Shown in pieces: positions 51,135 to 52,779 of a DNA stretch of 52,779 nt. Source of the stretch: CAYSRM01 sp964475205. GTDB lineage: Bacteria > Verrucomicrobiota > Kiritimatiellia > UBA8416 > CAYSRM01. The stretch spans positions 1-52,779 of the forward strand of contig CAYYVQ010000014.1 of assembly GCA_964475205.1 (NCBI GenBank), in the 5' to 3' direction. Within the stretch, counting starts at the first letter, position 1. Every line of letters begins with the position of its first letter. A program made the position numbers and the translations under genes. Below the pieces are notes generated by a model, which was given only the letters and a program-made list of their open reading frames with translations, did not search any database and was not told the DNA's origin.

Positions 51135-52124
51135 TTGAGAGCAGGAATTATAGGCGCCGGGATTATCTGGCGGAGAAATCATGAAGAACGTCTCCGGAAA
51201 CTGTCCGACAGACTTTCTATTGCCGCGTTCAGCGCGCGCACGGAAGAAACCCGGAAGGATGTTTCACAGAAATATCCTTATGCTTCGGTATACGCTGATT
51301 ACAGGGAGATGCTTTCCTCGCCTGATATTGACGTTGCCATTGTGCTGACGCCGATAAAAATGAACGCGCAGGTTACGCTGGACGCTCTTGATGCCGGCAA
51401 ACATGCGCTGGTTGAAAAACCGTTTTGTGTAAGTTCTGAAGACGGACGCAGGATTATTGCAAAAAGCGGAGAAACCGGAAATCGTGTCTTTGTCCTGGAA
51501 CAGTTTGCTTATGACCCTGACTTTCACAAGGCACGGGAGATTATGCGCTCGGGAAACCTGGGCGAATTTGTGCATGCCACATGCGTATCGCATAGTCCCA
51601 TCGGCCCTGAATTTGATGACGGTTCCGGCTATGGAACAAGCAGTTGGCGCATGAACGGTGAGTTTCCTTTGGGGATGCTCTTTGACGGGGGTATCCATTA
51701 CCTGGCCGCTTTCAATCTGCTTTTCGGTTCGCCGAAGCTTGTCAGCGCTTCGGGACAGAAATGCCGCCCGGAATTCGGCGAGTACGATCATATTGTCCTG
51801 CAATTGGAATACGAAGAAGGAGCCAGTCTTGTTTTTTCTCATTCCAGCTTCCTGAGTCCGCAAAAGAGGAGCTTTGACATTGCCCTGACAGGCGGCCGGA
51901 TTGAGATCGGCGGGGGAGTCACGGCGAGGGACCGCAAAGATAATGAGGTGGAGAATTACCGGGCTTCAGAGCGGGCAAGCGACAGGATGTGGCAGGCTGC
52001 CATTCGATACCTGGAGAACGGAGAAGGCTGTGAATACCAACTTGAAGCCGCTCTCAATGACATCAAACTGCTTGAAAGCGTCAAAGAATCCCTTCATACG
52101 AAGAAATCATGTTTTGTCGGCTGA
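51135..52124 (+). CDS. Gfo/Idh/MocA-family oxidoreductase
   Basis: A 329-residue NAD(P)-dependent sugar/inositol dehydrogenase-like protein. The N-terminal Rossmann fold has MRAGIIGAGIIWRRNH, and the catalytic EKP occurs in ALVEKPFCVS. The C-terminal domain has FDGGIHYLAAFNLLFG with the expected His. It starts with TTG at 51135, five bases after GGGGGAG; no ATG fits the Rossmann start. It is divergent from the PHP-SDR-MDR-aldolase operon, so it may act in the same pathway under shared control. Confidence 0.88.
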   Translation: MRAGIIGAGIIWRRNHEERLRKLSDRLSIAAFSARTEETRKDVSQKYPYASVYADYREMLSSPDIDVAIVLTPIKMNAQVTLDALDAGKHALVEKPFCVSSEDGRRIIAKSGETGNRVFVLEQFAYDPDFHKAREIMRSGNLGEFVHATCVSHSPIGPEFDDGSGYGTSSWRMNGEFPLGMLFDGGIHYLAAFNLLFGSPKLVSASGQKCRPEFGEYDHIVLQLEYEEGASLVFSHSSFLSPQKRSFDIALTGGRIEIGGGVTARDRKDNEVENYRASERASDRMWQAAIRYLENGEGCEYQLEAALNDIKLLESVKESLHTKKSCFVG

Positions 52125-52176
52125 AAAAAAATTAACAGAACTTTGCTTAACCCGCATATCTCACACGGGGGGTTAT

Positions 52177-52677
52177 TTATGAATCTTCATTGACTTCCCT
52201 GGCCGCCTCCAGAAAGCTATGTGCGTCTATACGTTCTTTATAGTCCGGGTTGGTATATCGGAAAACAATTTTTCCTTTGCTGTTGACCAGGTAGGCTGCC
52301 GGCACAGGCATTGTTTTGTCCTTGATCCCGGGCGCTGACCGGAGTGGTATTTCCAGCTCGCTGTATCTTTCAACGGTTTTAGCAGGAACGCGATAAGCCA
52401 GTCCGAATGCCATGATAGCCTCCATGGCAGGATCGCTGAGGATAGAATAACCAAGGTCAATATTTTCAAGATTTGAAAGACCTTCAGCCGGCGTGTCCGG
52501 AGTTATTGCGACAATCTTGAAACCCAGCTCAGTGAGATCATCATGCACCGTTCTCAGATCCTTCAGATGTTTCGTGCAGTAAGGGCACCAACCGCCCCGG
52601 AAGAAAACCAGGGCTGTTTTCTTCCCCTTCATTTCGCTTGATAGCCATTTTGTTCGGCCATTCATGTCAGCAAGCAA
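52177..52677 (-). CDS. Peroxiredoxin-like protein (AhpC/TSA fold), 5' end interrupted
   Basis: A 166-residue thioredoxin-fold protein of the peroxiredoxin-like group. The active site reads FFRGGWCPYC and is followed by HLKDLRTVHDDLTELGFKIVAI. The best start signals are weak: TTG at 52677 or ATG at 52665. Reading upstream in the same frame continues as LKKGDTAPDA, the normal family opening, back to a TGA at about 52727-52729. Beyond that stop the frame stays open to the window edge with family-like residues. The gene may therefore carry a nonsense mutation or sequence error, or begin within the open part. Confidence 0.7.
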   Translation of the reverse strand: MLADMNGRTKWLSSEMKGKKTALVFFRGGWCPYCTKHLKDLRTVHDDLTELGFKIVAITPDTPAEGLSNLENIDLGYSILSDPAMEAIMAFGLAYRVPAKTVERYSELEIPLRSAPGIKDKTMPVPAAYLVNSKGKIVFRYTNPDYKERIDAHSFLEAAREVNEDS

Positions 52678-52779
52678 CGCATCAGGCGCTGTATCGCCTT
52701 TCTTAAGGGGTTTGATCCTTTCAGCCAGATCTCAGTAATTTGCCCGGAAATCGTGATTTGCATTCGCCAGTTTAATTCC

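Overview
The window looks like chromosomal DNA from an uncultured member of the PVC superphylum, most likely a Kiritimatiellota/Lentisphaerota-type bacterium. This is an inference. It rests on a GFTLVE-type prepilin fragment, orphan secretin-domain proteins, a uroporphyrinogen-decarboxylase-family enzyme, secreted squalene-cyclase-repeat and DNRLRE/DUF4091-like proteins, and gaps full of dispersed palindromes. Complete single-copy phylogenetic markers are few (PrmA, one tRNA-Ala), so the placement is tentative.

Layout. (1) 0.1-4.6 kb: DsbD, a UMF1-type transporter and a UroD-family enzyme. (2) 4.8-10.5 kb: a five-gene minus-strand operon that I recognise as an ebo (edb) cluster in the order eboB-eboC-eboF-eboD-eboE, with a good promoter and no eboA. 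(3) 10.9-17.9 kb: a divergent MFS exporter followed by a complete tripartite RND efflux operon. (4) 18.1-24.5 kb: secreted/surface proteins, a MITE-like element, a small membrane protein, tRNA-Ala(CGC), a truncated prepilin, an Omp85 barrel and a deoxyribosyltransferase-like protein. (5) 24.6-29.0 kb: repeat DNA, a squalene-cyclase-repeat protein and a tandem pair of secretin-like paralogues set between duplicated relic sequences. (6) 29.0-41.0 kb: Nudix and guanylate-kinase-like genes next to a type I restriction-modification island. The island order is hsdM(HTH)-NYN-NYN-RAYT/DprA-like fusion-hsdS-four-helix-bundle-hsdR-YgjP metallopeptidase, with several ATGA overlaps. (7) 41.0-43.7 kb: PrmA and an RDD membrane protein, then about 1 kb of tandem and inverted repeats. 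(8) 43.7-52.7 kb: a glucosamine-6-phosphate deaminase/PIG-L fusion and a minus-strand operon PHP-SDR-MDR-class II aldolase. A divergent Gfo/Idh/MocA oxidoreductase and an interrupted peroxiredoxin follow.

How the genes may work together. The ebo cluster is a known but biochemically unresolved metabolite pathway/traffic module; here it lies head-to-head with exporters, which suggests (inference) that a product is moved across the envelope. The restriction island is the most unusual part. Two NYN-domain RNase-like genes and an HUH (Y1) transposase fused to a DprA/SLOG-like domain are translationally built into the hsd operon. Both NYN genes are preceded by terminator-like leader hairpins. Three families of short repeats sit in frame inside hsdR, the four-helix-bundle gene and the HUH-fusion gene. 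The aldolase/SDR/MDR/PHP operon looks like a sugar or polyol degradation module in which a normally fused aldolase-dehydrogenase has been split.
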